A stretch of DNA of 64,000 bases from contig NZ_JAUEPH010000002.1 of NCBI RefSeq assembly GCF_030403435.1, forward strand, positions 186,001 to 250,000, in the 5' to 3' direction. Positions 1 to 8,696 of the stretch are shown here, in pieces; position 1 is the first letter of the stretch; every line of letters begins with the position of its first letter. The DNA comes from Algoriphagus sediminis (GTDB lineage: Bacteria > Bacteroidota > Bacteroidia > Cytophagales > Cyclobacteriaceae). The position numbers and the translations under genes were made by a program. The notes below the pieces were generated by a model that saw only the letters and a list, made by a program, of their open reading frames with translations, had not been told where the DNA came from and searched no databases.

Positions 1-66
1 ACTCTGATAAGTGCATTGGTAGGTACTTGGGTCTACGGAAAGTTTTCGAATAAACTTCCGAATTGA
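1..66 (+). CDS. C-terminal end of an unknown protein (partial)
   Basis: The first 66 bases read as an open frame ending in TGA and encode 21 residues, a short hydrophobic stretch (ISALVGTWVYG) followed by a basic, polar tail ending KLPN. This could be the last membrane helix of an inner-membrane protein. A clear intrinsic terminator follows about 20 bases downstream, which supports this being the true end of a gene. The rest lies outside the window, so no family can be assigned. Confidence 0.5.
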   Translation, partial: TLISALVGTWVYGKFSNKLPN

Positions 67-84
67 TGTCAGAAAAATAGTCAA

Positions 85-113
85 AGCCGATTTTAACAAA
101 TCGGCTTTTTTTT
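85..113 (+). terminator. Intrinsic terminator
   Basis: A 9-bp perfect stem (AGCCGATTT / AAATCGGCT) with a 4-base loop is followed by eight T residues. It ends the partial gene at the left edge. Confidence 0.85.
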
Positions 114-192
114 AGTCAAAAACCCGCTTAATCACAAAGCGAATAAAAAAAATGATGACAACAACTATAGACCCTACAATGACAAATTCCAT
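112..192 (-). CDS. Possible 26-residue membrane micropeptide
   Basis: On the minus strand an ATG-to-TAA frame encodes 26 residues: a hydrophobic run of about 16 residues (FVIVGSIVVVIIFFI) followed by a basic end with R, K, K/R and a final D. This is the composition of a single-span membrane micropeptide with the positive end inside. There is no Shine-Dalgarno site, but this lineage rarely uses one. It sits in an otherwise empty gap before the MFS gene. Chance is a serious alternative, since AT-rich DNA easily gives short hydrophobic frames. Confidence 0.25.
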   Translation of the reverse strand: MEFVIVGSIVVVIIFFIRFVIKRVFD

Positions 193-305
193 ATCTACAC
201 TTTGCGTAAGAAACACAAGTATGCCCAAATAGTTTTTTATATCTCTGGTCCACTATTTCCACATTGATATTATTACCTTTTCGCTTTCTTAAGACCTGAA
301 TATTT

Positions 306-1466
306 ATGCACTCATTTGGGAAGCGAAAATTAGCCTTGGGTAGCCTGTTTTTCTTTTTGGGCTTATGCTTCGGAAGCTGGGCCTCCAGAATTCCTGATAT
401 CCAATCGAATTTTGATCTTTCGGAAGGGGAGTTAGGATCACTTTTACTTTGCCTTCCTTTTGGCTCTTTAATTGGACTCCCTATCGCAGGCTGGTTGGTT
501 CATCAGTATGGGAGTAAGGTTGTTATTACAATTGGAGGGATTTTTTATGCTGTTTCATTAGCACTAGTGGGTTGGAGCCCTAGCCCGTGGGTATTGGTAC
601 CCATTTTAGTTTTTTTCGGCCTTTTAGGAAATGTGATGAATATCGCGGTGAATACTCAGGCTATTGCTCTGGAAGATGATGTAGGAAAAAGCATCATCGC
701 AACTTTTCATGGGCTTTGGAGTTCGGCTGGATTTGTTGGCGCAGGGGTAGGAGCTGGAATGATTTTGCTCTCGCTTAATCCTGCGATTCATTTTTCGATA
801 ATTATGGGTTTTTCCGTTTTGGTTCTTCTAACTGCACGACCATTTATCGTGAAGGAGAAGAATACTCATGCTGGGGGAGGATTAATTATTAAAAAACCAG
901 ATGACCTTCTTCTTCGAGTTGGGATGATCTCGTTTCTGGGTATGATGTGCGAAGGCTGTATGTTTGATTGGAGTGGTGTTTATTTCAAAAAGGTAGTGAT
1001 GGCAGATCCGTCTTGGGTAATCACAGGATATGTGGTGTTTATGGGAGCCATGTCTTCAGGTAGGTTCCTTTCTGATCTACTGACTAGAAAAATAGGAAAA
1101 ATAAAGATCATCCGCTTCAGCGGCTTTTTGATCTTTACAGGGCTGGCCATTGCCGTCCTATTTCCCACTTTTTGGGTTTCCACTTTTGCCTTTCTTCTCG
1201 TGGGATTTGGAGTTGCAGCAATTGTTCCCATGTCTTATAGCATTGCAGGTCGGTCTCGTCTTTACTCTCCGGGTGTGGCTTTGGCTCTTGTCTCTACTAT
1301 AGCCTTTTTTGGATTTTTGATCGGACCACCCTTGATTGGGTTTATTGCTGATATTTTTAATCTTCAGGTCTCATTTGCATTAATTGCCTTGAATGGACTG
1401 GGAATAATGATTCTTTCAAGTTATCGCAAAGAGGTTTTTGAAGTAAATACACAGAAATTAAGCTAA
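306..1466 (+). CDS. MFS transporter, YbjJ-like
   Basis: This 386-residue protein is nearly all membrane helices, about 12 by eye, as in the major facilitator superfamily. The loop after the second helix (GWLVHQYGSKVVI, about residues 60-75) resembles MFS motif A. The first helix ends in GSWASRIPDIQ and a late helix reads GFGVAAIVPMSYSIAGR, both reminiscent of the YbjJ/FucP-like branch. The substrate cannot be read from sequence. The stop codon is followed directly by the ATG of the thioesterase gene, so the two are very likely translationally coupled. A TACCTTTT element (274-281), similar to the Bacteroidota -7 box TAnnTTTG, lies 24 bases before the ATG and could be the promoter. Confidence 0.85.
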   Translation: MHSFGKRKLALGSLFFFLGLCFGSWASRIPDIQSNFDLSEGELGSLLLCLPFGSLIGLPIAGWLVHQYGSKVVITIGGIFYAVSLALVGWSPSPWVLVPILVFFGLLGNVMNIAVNTQAIALEDDVGKSIIATFHGLWSSAGFVGAGVGAGMILLSLNPAIHFSIIMGFSVLVLLTARPFIVKEKNTHAGGGLIIKKPDDLLLRVGMISFLGMMCEGCMFDWSGVYFKKVVMADPSWVITGYVVFMGAMSSGRFLSDLLTRKIGKIKIIRFSGFLIFTGLAIAVLFPTFWVSTFAFLLVGFGVAAIVPMSYSIAGRSRLYSPGVALALVSTIAFFGFLIGPPLIGFIADIFNLQVSFALIALNGLGIMILSSYRKEVFEVNTQKLS

Positions 1467-2186
1467 ATGAATAAAGACTTAAGGGGGTTTCAATTTTCCA
1501 TAGAAGCCGAAGTCCAATCGTTTCAGGTTCGTCCTGATGGCAAAATCTGGTTACATGCATTAGCGGATTGGTTTCAGGAAATTGCTTGGAGACATGCTAA
1601 TTCGGGAGGTTTCGGTACAGAAATCAATCAATCCCAGCTAATGTGGGCCCTGGCCAGATTAGAAATCAAGGCAAAAAAGCTCCCAACCTGGGGTGACAAT
1701 TTTAAGCTTTATACAGCTGGAAGAGGGGTGAATAAAATTTTTGCCTTTCGTGAGTTTCTCCTGACTGATTCAGAAGGAGAAAAACTCGTGGAAGGGATGA
1801 GCAGCTGGTTGCTTCTAGATTCAGCTACTAAGCGACCTAAAAACCCAGAAGTGGTTTTGCCGGAAAGCCTTTTTGACCCCAAACTGAAACCGAATTGGGA
1901 GCCAGAAAAAATAAGAGTACTGAATGGAGACTTTTCCATCAGGCACAAGAAAGTCGAGCCGACTGATGTTGATCTTTACCAGCACGTGAATAACACTAGT
2001 TATTTACGCTGGGCAGAAAATATAACCTATTCCGAAAGGGAACCGGCTAAGCACTGCTTGATCAATTATCTTTCAGAAAGCCACCTTGGAGATGAGCTGG
2101 ATATCAGGCAATTACCCACAGGTTCTGGGCATTACTTGGAAGGTGCTATCCAGGGTATCAAAGTCTTTACCAGCTTATGGAATTGA
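1467..2186 (+). CDS. Acyl-ACP thioesterase (double hotdog fold)
   Basis: This 239-residue protein matches the bacterial and plant Fat-type acyl-ACP thioesterases, which release fatty acids from acyl carrier protein. The N-terminal half carries the FQEIAWRHA and MWALARLEIK segments typical of the first hotdog. The second hotdog carries VDLYQHVNNTSYLRWAENI (about residues 170-188), with the Asn and His of the active-site motif. Length is normal for the family. Its ATG abuts the TAA of the MFS gene, so the pair forms an operon. A link between the released acid and the transporter is possible but only inferred. Confidence 0.85.
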   Translation: MNKDLRGFQFSIEAEVQSFQVRPDGKIWLHALADWFQEIAWRHANSGGFGTEINQSQLMWALARLEIKAKKLPTWGDNFKLYTAGRGVNKIFAFREFLLTDSEGEKLVEGMSSWLLLDSATKRPKNPEVVLPESLFDPKLKPNWEPEKIRVLNGDFSIRHKKVEPTDVDLYQHVNNTSYLRWAENITYSEREPAKHCLINYLSESHLGDELDIRQLPTGSGHYLEGAIQGIKVFTSLWN

Positions 2187-2267
2187 GTGTTTTCATGGTT
2201 AATCCTGTGATATTCATCACATGAATTGCCTTGGGCAAGGGCTAATTTTGTAATATTAATTAGCGTT

Positions 2268-3326
2268 ATGAATAAGCCTTCAGATTCTATACTCCAGCTC
2301 ATTGTTTTAATGATCAGTCTTTTGGTGTTGACAGTGGGCCTTACACTTGTGGCGGGTGTCACGGTTTTCCTTTCCATGTCGGATTATGATTTTTCTGAAT
2401 TCATAGAAGAGGAAAATATTCCCTTAACGGAAATCCCAGCCGTTGTGGTGTCCAAAGCTCTGGCAGATCCATCAGAAATGTGGTTACCACCAGAATGGTC
2501 CACGGTGGATAATGAGCCCAATGCAGATGAAATCAAATATGGCAAGGATCTATTAGCAAACACCGCTGATTATTTGGGTCCTCAAGGAAAGGTTCTCCAA
2601 ATCTCTAATGGTTTGAATTGCCAAAATTGCCATCTGGATGCCGGCCGTATTCCGTTGGGAAATAATTTTGGAGGAGTAGCTTCTATGTATCCAAAGATTC
2701 GAAATCGATCGGGAGAAATGGAAGATATTCCAAAGCGCATAAATGACTGCTTTGAGCGAAGCTTAAATGGGGATAAGCTTGACGTGAATGGCAAAGAAAT
2801 GAAGGCGATGTTGGCCTATATGACTTGGCTAGGGAAGGATGTGCCCAAAGGAGTAAAGCCGAATGGAGCCGGACTATACAGTGTCCCTCTTCTGGATAGG
2901 GCTGCGGATCCTGTGAAAGGAAAAATTGTTTATGATAACCAGTGCAAAAGCTGTCACATGGAAGATGGACAGGGAATGCTTGCCATGGATGGCAGGACTT
3001 ATGTTTATCCTCCGCTGTGGGGAGAGCATAGCTATAATGACAAAGCAGGTCTTTACCGGATGTCCCGATTTGCAGGATATGTGAAAGCCAATATGCCATT
3101 TGGTGTGACTTACGAAAACCCAATTCTCACAGATGAAGAGGCCTGGGATGTAGCTGCTTACGTAAATAGCTTAGAGAGACCAACTAAAAATATGTCTGGT
3201 GACTGGCCCGATATTTCTAAAAAGCCAATGGATCATCCCTTCGGTCCCTACGCCGATTCCTTCTCTGAAGAAGAACACAAATACGGACCCTATCAAGCAA
3301 TAATTAAGGCGAAAGAACAGCAATGA
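2268..3326 (+). CDS. tsdA: TsdA-like diheme cytochrome c, membrane anchored
   Basis: Using the ATG at 2268 gives 352 residues with one N-terminal membrane anchor (about residues 8-35), so the heme domains face the periplasm. There are two heme sites, CQNCH at about 118-122 and CKSCH at about 226-230. The surroundings match thiosulfate dehydrogenase (TsdA): YGKDLL with LGPQ before the first heme, INDCFERSLNG with a Cys at the place of the unusual heme-1 Cys ligand, and YPPLWG and VKANMPFG near the second heme. TsdA joins two thiosulfates to tetrathionate or does the reverse. An upstream in-frame TTG (2226) would add 14 unlikely residues. The gene overlaps the following porin by 4 bases (ATGA), so they are co-transcribed. 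The family is well supported; the physiological direction is unknown. Confidence 0.75.
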   Translation: MNKPSDSILQLIVLMISLLVLTVGLTLVAGVTVFLSMSDYDFSEFIEEENIPLTEIPAVVVSKALADPSEMWLPPEWSTVDNEPNADEIKYGKDLLANTADYLGPQGKVLQISNGLNCQNCHLDAGRIPLGNNFGGVASMYPKIRNRSGEMEDIPKRINDCFERSLNGDKLDVNGKEMKAMLAYMTWLGKDVPKGVKPNGAGLYSVPLLDRAADPVKGKIVYDNQCKSCHMEDGQGMLAMDGRTYVYPPLWGEHSYNDKAGLYRMSRFAGYVKANMPFGVTYENPILTDEEAWDVAAYVNSLERPTKNMSGDWPDISKKPMDHPFGPYADSFSEEEHKYGPYQAIIKAKEQQ

Positions 3327-4678
3327 AAAGAGTCTTAATCCTTTTAGTGTGGCTTGTCATTTTCTCACAAGCCTGGGCTCAGGATGTCCAAAAAGTTAAA
3401 CTTAGCCCTGACATTCACTTCAGAACCTTCTGGATGAGCACCTCTTATCCAAGCGATTTTAAGGATGATTATGCTTTGGGCGCTAGCCTAAATCTCGGGG
3501 GTAAAGCAAAGTATAAAGGCTTTGAATTCCATGCTGGATATAGAGTTTTTGGTAATTTAGTCAGCTCTGATATCTGGAAGCCGGACCCAGTTTCAGGTCA
3601 AGGAAATCGCTATGAAACCGGTTTATTTGACCTTTTAAACCCTGGGGATAATTATTTTGGAAAACTAGAGATTTTCAATCTTAAATATGAGGGGAAAAAC
3701 TGGGGAGGTCAGATTGGGAGGTTTGGGATAAATACTCCTTGGATAAACCCTCAAGATGGTCGTCTTTCTCCCACCGGAGTGGAGGGTCTGACTTTTTGGG
3801 TGAAACCAGAATCATTTAATATTCAAGCCTGGTGGATAAATCAAATGAGTATCAGGGGAACTTCAGAATGGTTGCACATTGGTCAGAGTATAGGTGTTTA
3901 TCCTAAGGGGCGTGATATTTCTGGAAAGCCATCATCTTATGCTGGAAATACCTCTTCAGATTATATTTTCATAATTCAGGTTTCAAAAGATTTTGAGTCA
4001 GGAAGTAATCTCGGCTTCACCCAGACTCTGGTACAGAATATTTCCAACACATTCACTTTAGATTATAAAACCTCATGGGATAGCCCGAAGCTGAATGGAA
4101 AATGGATTGGGGCATTACAGGCAGGATATCAGCATGGGATTTCCCAAGGAGGTAATAAAGATTCCGAGTTCAGGTATAAGAACCCTAATGATCAGAATGC
4201 ATATCTATCAGGAAGTTTTGGGATTCAATCCCAAGCTTGGACGCATAAAATGGGTCTTACCTATTTGGATGGGAATGGTCGCTGGCTGAGCCCAAGGGAA
4301 TGGGGAAAAGACCCTTGGATGACCTTTATTCCAAGGGAGAGAAACGAGGGTTTTGAAAATGTTTTCGCTACCACCTGGTATAGCCAATATTCCTTTAAAA
4401 ATTTGCCACTTTCCGTATATGGACACTTTGGAATTCATATCCTTCCGGATATAGATGATGCTGCTGCAAACAAGTATAATTTCCCTTCCTATAGGCAAAT
4501 AAATTTGGGCATAAAATATAATCCGGAGACTTTTGGACGATTAAATTTCCATCTTCTTGCCATGAATAAGGAAGCCCTCGGAAATGACCCATTGGAAGCG
4601 AATCAGCTTTACAATAAGGTTGGGATGTGGCACATCAACCTGATGATTAATTATTATCTCAGCAAGTTTAAACCTTGA
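3323..4678 (+). CDS. Outer-membrane porin-like beta-barrel (OprD/OprP-like)
   Basis: This 451-residue protein has a clear signal peptide (MKRVLILLVWLVIFSQAWA, cut before QD). It then shows alternating aromatic and polar strands typical of an outer-membrane barrel, for example FNLKYEGKNWGGQIGRFG and INLGIKYNPETFGRLNFHLL. The last residues before the end are YYLSKF, a barrel-closing type strand. It resembles OprD-family porins in overall pattern, but I see no diagnostic motif. The start overlaps the stop of the diheme cytochrome, so the pair probably works together, the porin admitting a sulfur oxyanion or another substrate for the cytochrome (inference). It converges with ldhA and the two 3' ends overlap by 11 bases. 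Confidence 0.65.
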   Translation: MKRVLILLVWLVIFSQAWAQDVQKVKLSPDIHFRTFWMSTSYPSDFKDDYALGASLNLGGKAKYKGFEFHAGYRVFGNLVSSDIWKPDPVSGQGNRYETGLFDLLNPGDNYFGKLEIFNLKYEGKNWGGQIGRFGINTPWINPQDGRLSPTGVEGLTFWVKPESFNIQAWWINQMSIRGTSEWLHIGQSIGVYPKGRDISGKPSSYAGNTSSDYIFIIQVSKDFESGSNLGFTQTLVQNISNTFTLDYKTSWDSPKLNGKWIGALQAGYQHGISQGGNKDSEFRYKNPNDQNAYLSGSFGIQSQAWTHKMGLTYLDGNGRWLSPREWGKDPWMTFIPRERNEGFENVFATTWYSQYSFKNLPLSVYGHFGIHILPDIDDAAANKYNFPSYRQINLGIKYNPETFGRLNFHLLAMNKEALGNDPLEANQLYNKVGMWHINLMINYYLSKFKP

Positions 4679-5660
4679 TTTCGTTCTCAAGGCTTACTCC
4701 TGCTTCGAGCTGGTCAAGGTTAAACAATGTCACACGGGTAATCTCTGCTAAAGCCTCATGGGTCAAAAAAGCTTGGTGACCTGTGATCAAAACATTTGGG
4801 AATGTCATGAGTCTTGTGATCTGTTCGTCCATTAGGATTTCCTCAGATAAATTCTCAAAGAACAGATTTTCTTCCTGCTCATAGACGTCAATTCCTAGAA
4901 ACCCAATTTTTTTATGCTTCAGGCCGCTGATTGCATCCTTCGTATTGATCAGTCCTCCTCGACTTGTATTGATTAAAGTGACCCCATCTTTCATTGTTGC
5001 CAAGGAATCCTTGTTGATTAGATGATGAGTTTGAGCGGTCAAGGGGCAATGCAAAGAAACTATGTCACTCTTATCCAAAACTTCTTGTAGGTCTAAGAAT
5101 TTCACCCCGATCTTTTTTAACTTTTCATTCGGGTATAAATCAAAGGCAATTACCTCACAGCCGAATCCAAGCGCAATTTTCGCAAAAGCCTTACCTATAG
5201 CTCCGGTTCCAATTACCCCGACGGTTTTACCATGAAGATTGAACCCCGTTAATCCTGCTAAAGAAAAATTGTTTTCCCGGACTCTGTTGTATGCTTTATG
5301 TGTCTTTCGACTCAACGCAAGGATAAGAGCCATGGCATGCTCGGCCACCGCTTCAGGACTATATGCAGGAACCCTACAAATCTTAATTCCTAACTCTTTT
5401 ACACTTTGGAGGTCCACCTGATTGAAACCAGCACATCGAAGTACAATGTTGTTGATTCCACAATTCTTCAGTCTTTTTAAGACCAATGGAGTCAAATGGT
5501 CATTTACGAAACTGCATACTGCGTCATGACCCTCTGCTAGCTTTGCTGTTTCTTTGTCCAGCTTCGCTTCAAAAAATGTGAATTTATGATTGGAGTTTTT
5601 GAGCTGAGCTTCAAAACTGTTTTGCTCATAGGGTTTTGTATTAAAAAAAGCTACTTTCAC
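4668..5660 (-). CDS. ldhA: D-lactate dehydrogenase-type 2-hydroxyacid dehydrogenase
   Basis: This 330-residue cytosolic enzyme belongs to the NAD-dependent D-2-hydroxyacid dehydrogenases and most resembles fermentative D-lactate dehydrogenase (LdhA), which reduces pyruvate to D-lactate. It shows LRCAGFNQVDL (about 74-84), the Rossmann GxGxxG in GVIGTGAIG (148-156), SRGG with the catalytic Arg (about 234), the acidic EQEENLFF segment with the catalytic Glu (about 263) and GHQAFLT with the catalytic His (about 295). Length is normal. It is a single gene that converges on the porin, overlapping its 3' end by 11 bases. Other 2-hydroxyacids remain possible substrates. Confidence 0.85.
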   Translation of the reverse strand: MKVAFFNTKPYEQNSFEAQLKNSNHKFTFFEAKLDKETAKLAEGHDAVCSFVNDHLTPLVLKRLKNCGINNIVLRCAGFNQVDLQSVKELGIKICRVPAYSPEAVAEHAMALILALSRKTHKAYNRVRENNFSLAGLTGFNLHGKTVGVIGTGAIGKAFAKIALGFGCEVIAFDLYPNEKLKKIGVKFLDLQEVLDKSDIVSLHCPLTAQTHHLINKDSLATMKDGVTLINTSRGGLINTKDAISGLKHKKIGFLGIDVYEQEENLFFENLSEEILMDEQITRLMTFPNVLITGHQAFLTHEALAEITRVTLFNLDQLEAGVSLENEIKV

Positions 5661-5747
5661 AGAAATAGAGTTAATTGAAACAGGTTCAATTTAGAGAACC
5701 AGTCTTATCAGAATAAAGCTTGATCTAAATTTTAAAAAGTATTTAGT

Positions 5748-6197
5748 ATGAAAAAAATATTTCTATTTGTTTCGGCAGGAATCATTTTATTTAGTTGTTC
5801 CGAAAAATCTGAAATTCAAGAAATCGAGGAAAATTACGATAAGGGATTAGTTATGGAAGATAATCAAGAGATGGAAAAAAACAATCCTGACTCAGTGCTC
5901 CGACATGGAGTATACTTCTCCTTTAAGGAAGGAACCTCTCCCGAACAAATCAAAGAAATTGTGGATGCTTTCAGGGATTTACAAAATAAAATACCAGGAA
6001 TTGAAAAGTTTGAATGGGGTGAAAATTCAAGTCCAGAAGGATTGAACAGAGGCTTGACCCATGCCTTTACCTTGACCTTCTACTCAGATAAGGCGAGAGA
6101 CGAATACCTACCTCATCCTGATCATAAGGCCTTTGGTGACTTACTCACCCCTCATCTTAAAGAGGTATTGGTGGTCGATTACTGGACTAGAGAATAA
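5748..6197 (+). CDS. Dabb-domain lipoprotein
   Basis: The protein has 149 residues and begins with a lipoprotein signal (GIILFSC, lipidated Cys at about 17). An acidic linker follows. Then comes a Dabb (stress-responsive alpha/beta barrel) domain from LRHGVYFSFKEGTSPEQ to the end, with IPGIEKFEWGEN and YLPHPDHKAF, which are typical family segments. Dabb domains form small dimeric ferredoxin-like barrels; the function of lipid-anchored versions is unknown. It is alone on its strand, and its stop codon abuts the stop of the minus-strand gene that follows. Confidence 0.75.
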   Translation: MKKIFLFVSAGIILFSCSEKSEIQEIEENYDKGLVMEDNQEMEKNNPDSVLRHGVYFSFKEGTSPEQIKEIVDAFRDLQNKIPGIEKFEWGENSSPEGLNRGLTHAFTLTFYSDKARDEYLPHPDHKAFGDLLTPHLKEVLVVDYWTRE

Positions 6198-6605
6198 CTA
6201 CTGGCTGAAAGGGAGTTCAGTGTTGGTTTGACCGGGAGAATCTTTTACTGTCAAAACCTCAATGACCAGAAAATTACTCGTACCCCTCCAGGGAAGCATT
6301 CCGTTAAATTCTTCATAGCGAAGTTCGACAAACTTTCCTGATGATCTCTCTAGTTGCTCGGCGACTTTTTCATCAGTCACGCTAAATCTGAATTCATTAC
6401 TCTGAAGTTCTCCGGCATTTGGACTTTGGAAACCTTCCTGGACCACCCTGCCTTCATAAGTTTTGAAAATCACCCCTTTTTTTACGAAGTAATTCAGACT
6501 TCCGGCTTTGACGCCTTCACCAAAAACAAAGAAAAATTTGTACCAAATTATGCCAGTAAATATGACAATGATGATCAGACCGAAAATCCAGGCTACCTTT
6601 TTCAT
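6198..6605 (-). CDS. Small membrane-anchored protein of unknown function
   Basis: The 135-residue protein has one N-terminal membrane helix (about residues 4-22, WIFGLIIIVIFTGIIWY). A soluble domain follows, starting GEGVKAGSLNYFVKKGVIFKTYEG and rich in beta structure by pattern. I have seen this VKAG-LN-F-KKG-FKTYEG arrangement as a conserved Bacteroidota unknown, but no function is known to me. It is tail to tail with the Dabb gene with no spacer. A plus-strand frame over the same DNA is a shadow: the minus-strand frame has the membrane anchor, charged domain and coherent reading. Confidence 0.65.
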   Translation of the reverse strand: MKKVAWIFGLIIIVIFTGIIWYKFFFVFGEGVKAGSLNYFVKKGVIFKTYEGRVVQEGFQSPNAGELQSNEFRFSVTDEKVAEQLERSSGKFVELRYEEFNGMLPWRGTSNFLVIEVLTVKDSPGQTNTELPFSQ

Positions 6606-6676
6606 GAAATAGTACGTCGTTTTGCTTTCGAAAAATAGGCAATAAAACTTATGATTTCCTAGCAGGTTAAATCTCC

Positions 6677-7285
6677 ATGCAGCAAAAACTTTTCTTTGAT
6701 TCAGTGAATAACCTTATCCCTTTCGATGGAGAAGCAGATTATTTTCCAGAGTTCTTTACAAAGGAAGAAAGTGCTCGGCATTTTTTGGATCTACGGCAAA
6801 AGGTCATTTGGAAACAAGAACCTATAAAAATTTTCGGAAAAGAGGTGATGCAGCCCAGGCTGACTGCCCTTTACGGAAATCCTGATATTCCCTACGGATA
6901 TTCAGGAATTGAGATGGAGTCACATGAATGGATACCAGTCTTACAAGGCATCAAAAATAGGGTAGAGGATTTGGCAGGTCAGGAGTTTACGCACGTATTG
7001 CTAAACTATTATCGTGATGGTCAGGATTCCATGGGTTGGCACAGAGATAATGAATCGGTTTTGGGCAAGAATCCAGTGATCGCTTCTGTAAGTTTTGGTG
7101 AGGAAAGAGAGTTCCAATTCAGGCACTATGAAAGAAAGCAAATCAAAAGAAAAATTATGCTTCAAAATGGAAGCCTTCTAATCATGAAAGGAGCTACACA
7201 GCATTTTTGGGAGCATCAATTACCCAAGAGGAAAAGAGTTTCCAGGCCCAGAATAAACCTGACCTTTCGAAAAATATTGACATAA
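6677..7285 (+). CDS. alkB: AlkB-type 2-oxoglutarate/Fe(II) dioxygenase
   Basis: This 202-residue enzyme belongs to the AlkB family, which removes alkyl groups from damaged bases in DNA or RNA by oxidation. The iron ligands are visible: WHRDNE gives His122 and Asp124, and TQHFWEH gives His176. The 2-oxoglutarate-binding arginines lie in RINLTFR (192-198). LNYYRDGQDSMGWH and SVSFGEEREFQFRH are typical of the ALKBH2/3-like bacterial branch. Length is normal. It is a single gene with its own terminator, shared with the convergent msrAB gene. Confidence 0.9.
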   Translation: MQQKLFFDSVNNLIPFDGEADYFPEFFTKEESARHFLDLRQKVIWKQEPIKIFGKEVMQPRLTALYGNPDIPYGYSGIEMESHEWIPVLQGIKNRVEDLAGQEFTHVLLNYYRDGQDSMGWHRDNESVLGKNPVIASVSFGEEREFQFRHYERKQIKRKIMLQNGSLLIMKGATQHFWEHQLPKRKRVSRPRINLTFRKILT

Positions 7286-7318
7286 AAAAGCCCTGAAAAT
7301 CCATTTCCGGGCTTTTTT
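7286..7318. terminator. Bidirectional intrinsic terminator between alkB and msrAB
   Basis: A stem of AAAGCCC and GGGCTTT, extended by GAAA/TTTC with one mismatch, is flanked by A residues on the left and T residues on the right. It can end transcription from both sides. Confidence 0.8.
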
Positions 7319-7329
7319 AGATTTTAAAC

Positions 7330-8430
7330 CTATTCCACTAACCAAATAAACTCTCCGTATCCTTCGGCTTCCATTTGATCCTTAGGTATAAACCTCATGG
7401 CTGCAGAATTCATACAGTAACGAAGGTTAGTTGGCTCTGGTCCATCATAAAAGACATGTCCAAGGTGGCTATTTCCCAACTTACTTCTGACTTCTACTCG
7501 AGTCATTCCTAATGTTTTATCAACAGGCTTGTCGATGATTCTGGCATCAATTGGTTTGGTGAAACTAGGCCAGCCAGATCCGGATTCATACTTATCCTTA
7601 CTGCTGAAAAGTGGTGCACCTGAAACTATACACACGTAGATTCCTTCCTCCTTATTTCCGTTGTATTCATTGGAAAAAGCGTATTCGGTAGCATCTTCCA
7701 TGGTTACTTCATACTGAAGCGGAGTTAAGGTTTCCTTAAGTTCTGACTTACTTTTGGCAGTATATTTATCCGAACTTAATTCTGGCCAGTGTTTTTTGAT
7801 AAAGGCATCTCGGCCTGAACCTGTTCGGTAAGCATAGTACTCTGTTGGGTTCTTTTTATAATAGTCCTGATGGTAATCCTCAGCTGGGTAGAAATTTGTG
7901 TATTTGATAATTGGTGTAGCCACTTTTTTGTCGAGTCTCCCAGAATTATCTAGAGCTTTTTTAGACTCTGTTGCTACCTTTTTTTGCTCTGAGTCATGGA
8001 AGAAAATGGCTGATTCGTATTGACTACCTCTATCGTAAAAAGATCCTCCCACATCTGTAGGGTCAAAAGTCTGCCAGAAAATATCTACCAGTTCGGAGTA
8101 ACTAATGACTTCAGGGTCAAAGGTGATTTGGACTGACTCTCGGTGGGAGGTCATTCCGCTTGCCACTTCATTGTAAGTTGGGTTCTTTTCTTTTCCACCA
8201 GCATATCCACTGATTACAGAAATAACTCCATCTATTCCTTCGAAAGGTGCTTCTACGCACCAAAAACAACCTCCCGCGAAAGTGGCTAACTCGGTTTTTC
8301 CTGAAAACTGAGCCACTTCCTGTACTTCAGGAGTCGCTTCGGATTCTGCCTGCTGTGGTGAGGAACAAGCTCCAATCACAGCGACAATTAGTGTGGTTAA
8401 GATTGATGTAAACATAGGGTTTGATTTCAT
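7330..8430 (-). CDS. msrAB: Exported MsrA-MsrB fusion, methionine sulfoxide reductase lipoprotein
   Basis: The 366-residue lipoprotein (VIGAC, lipidated Cys22) repairs oxidised methionines of exported proteins. The MsrA domain (about 45-205) has the catalytic GCFWC (Cys55, Cys58) and SGYAGG. The MsrB domain (about 225-366) has [16 protein letters not shown] and [11 protein letters not shown] with the catalytic Cys339. The first zinc CxxC of many MsrB proteins is not present ([11 protein letters not shown]), so this is the zinc-free type. The reductant is probably a periplasmic thioredoxin-like protein, not encoded here. It is a single gene. Confidence 0.92.
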   Translation of the reverse strand: MKSNPMFTSILTTLIVAVIGACSSPQQAESEATPEVQEVAQFSGKTELATFAGGCFWCVEAPFEGIDGVISVISGYAGGKEKNPTYNEVASGMTSHRESVQITFDPEVISYSELVDIFWQTFDPTDVGGSFYDRGSQYESAIFFHDSEQKKVATESKKALDNSGRLDKKVATPIIKYTNFYPAEDYHQDYYKKNPTEYYAYRTGSGRDAFIKKHWPELSSDKYTAKSKSELKETLTPLQYEVTMEDATEYAFSNEYNGNKEEGIYVCIVSGAPLFSSKDKYESGSGWPSFTKPIDARIIDKPVDKTLGMTRVEVRSKLGNSHLGHVFYDGPEPTNLRYCMNSAAMRFIPKDQMEAEGYGEFIWLVE

Positions 8431-8546
8431 TTGGGTATCTACGGATTTATGTTTCGTGTCTTAAACAAGTTAATTTTAATTTGTGTTCATCGCTTAGACG
8501 CAAGTTTGGTTCTTTAGATTTTCTTATGGTGATAAAAGTTGTTAAG

Positions 8547-8566
8547 CTGATCTTCCAAAAGATCAG
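8547..8566. repeat. Perfect 8-bp inverted repeat in the msrAB-PQQ dehydrogenase gap
   Basis: CTGATCTT and AAGATCAG are separated by CCAA in the 266-bp gap between divergent genes. No T run follows, so it is not a terminator. It could be an operator or a chance palindrome. Confidence 0.35.
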
Positions 8567-8667
8567 TGCATGTCTGCTTTTAAAGACCATTGAAATAACA
8601 GAAAACCCGAAGGACAGGTTTTTCTTGGGCATTTAAAAAAGTGAACTGACTTAGACCTCCCTTTGAT

Positions 8668-8675
8668 TATCTTCG
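8668..8675 (+). promoter_or_regulatory. Possible Bacteroidota -7 promoter element
   Basis: TATCTTCG resembles the Bacteroidota primary-sigma -7 box TAnnTTTG and lies 22 bases before the ATG of the PQQ-dehydrogenase gene. No good -33 element was seen. Confidence 0.35.
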
Positions 8676-8696
8676 AAGTCCTAATTCAGTAAACCC

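Noticed and set aside
6354..6638. Plus-strand 94-codon frame opposite the small membrane protein
   Set aside because: It lies antisense to a gene with a clear membrane anchor and coherent domain and shows no signal or motif of its own.
8421..8636. Overlapping plus- and minus-strand short frames in the msrAB-PQQ dehydrogenase gap
   Set aside because: Neither shows a domain, signal peptide or sensible composition; they mirror each other on AT-rich DNA.
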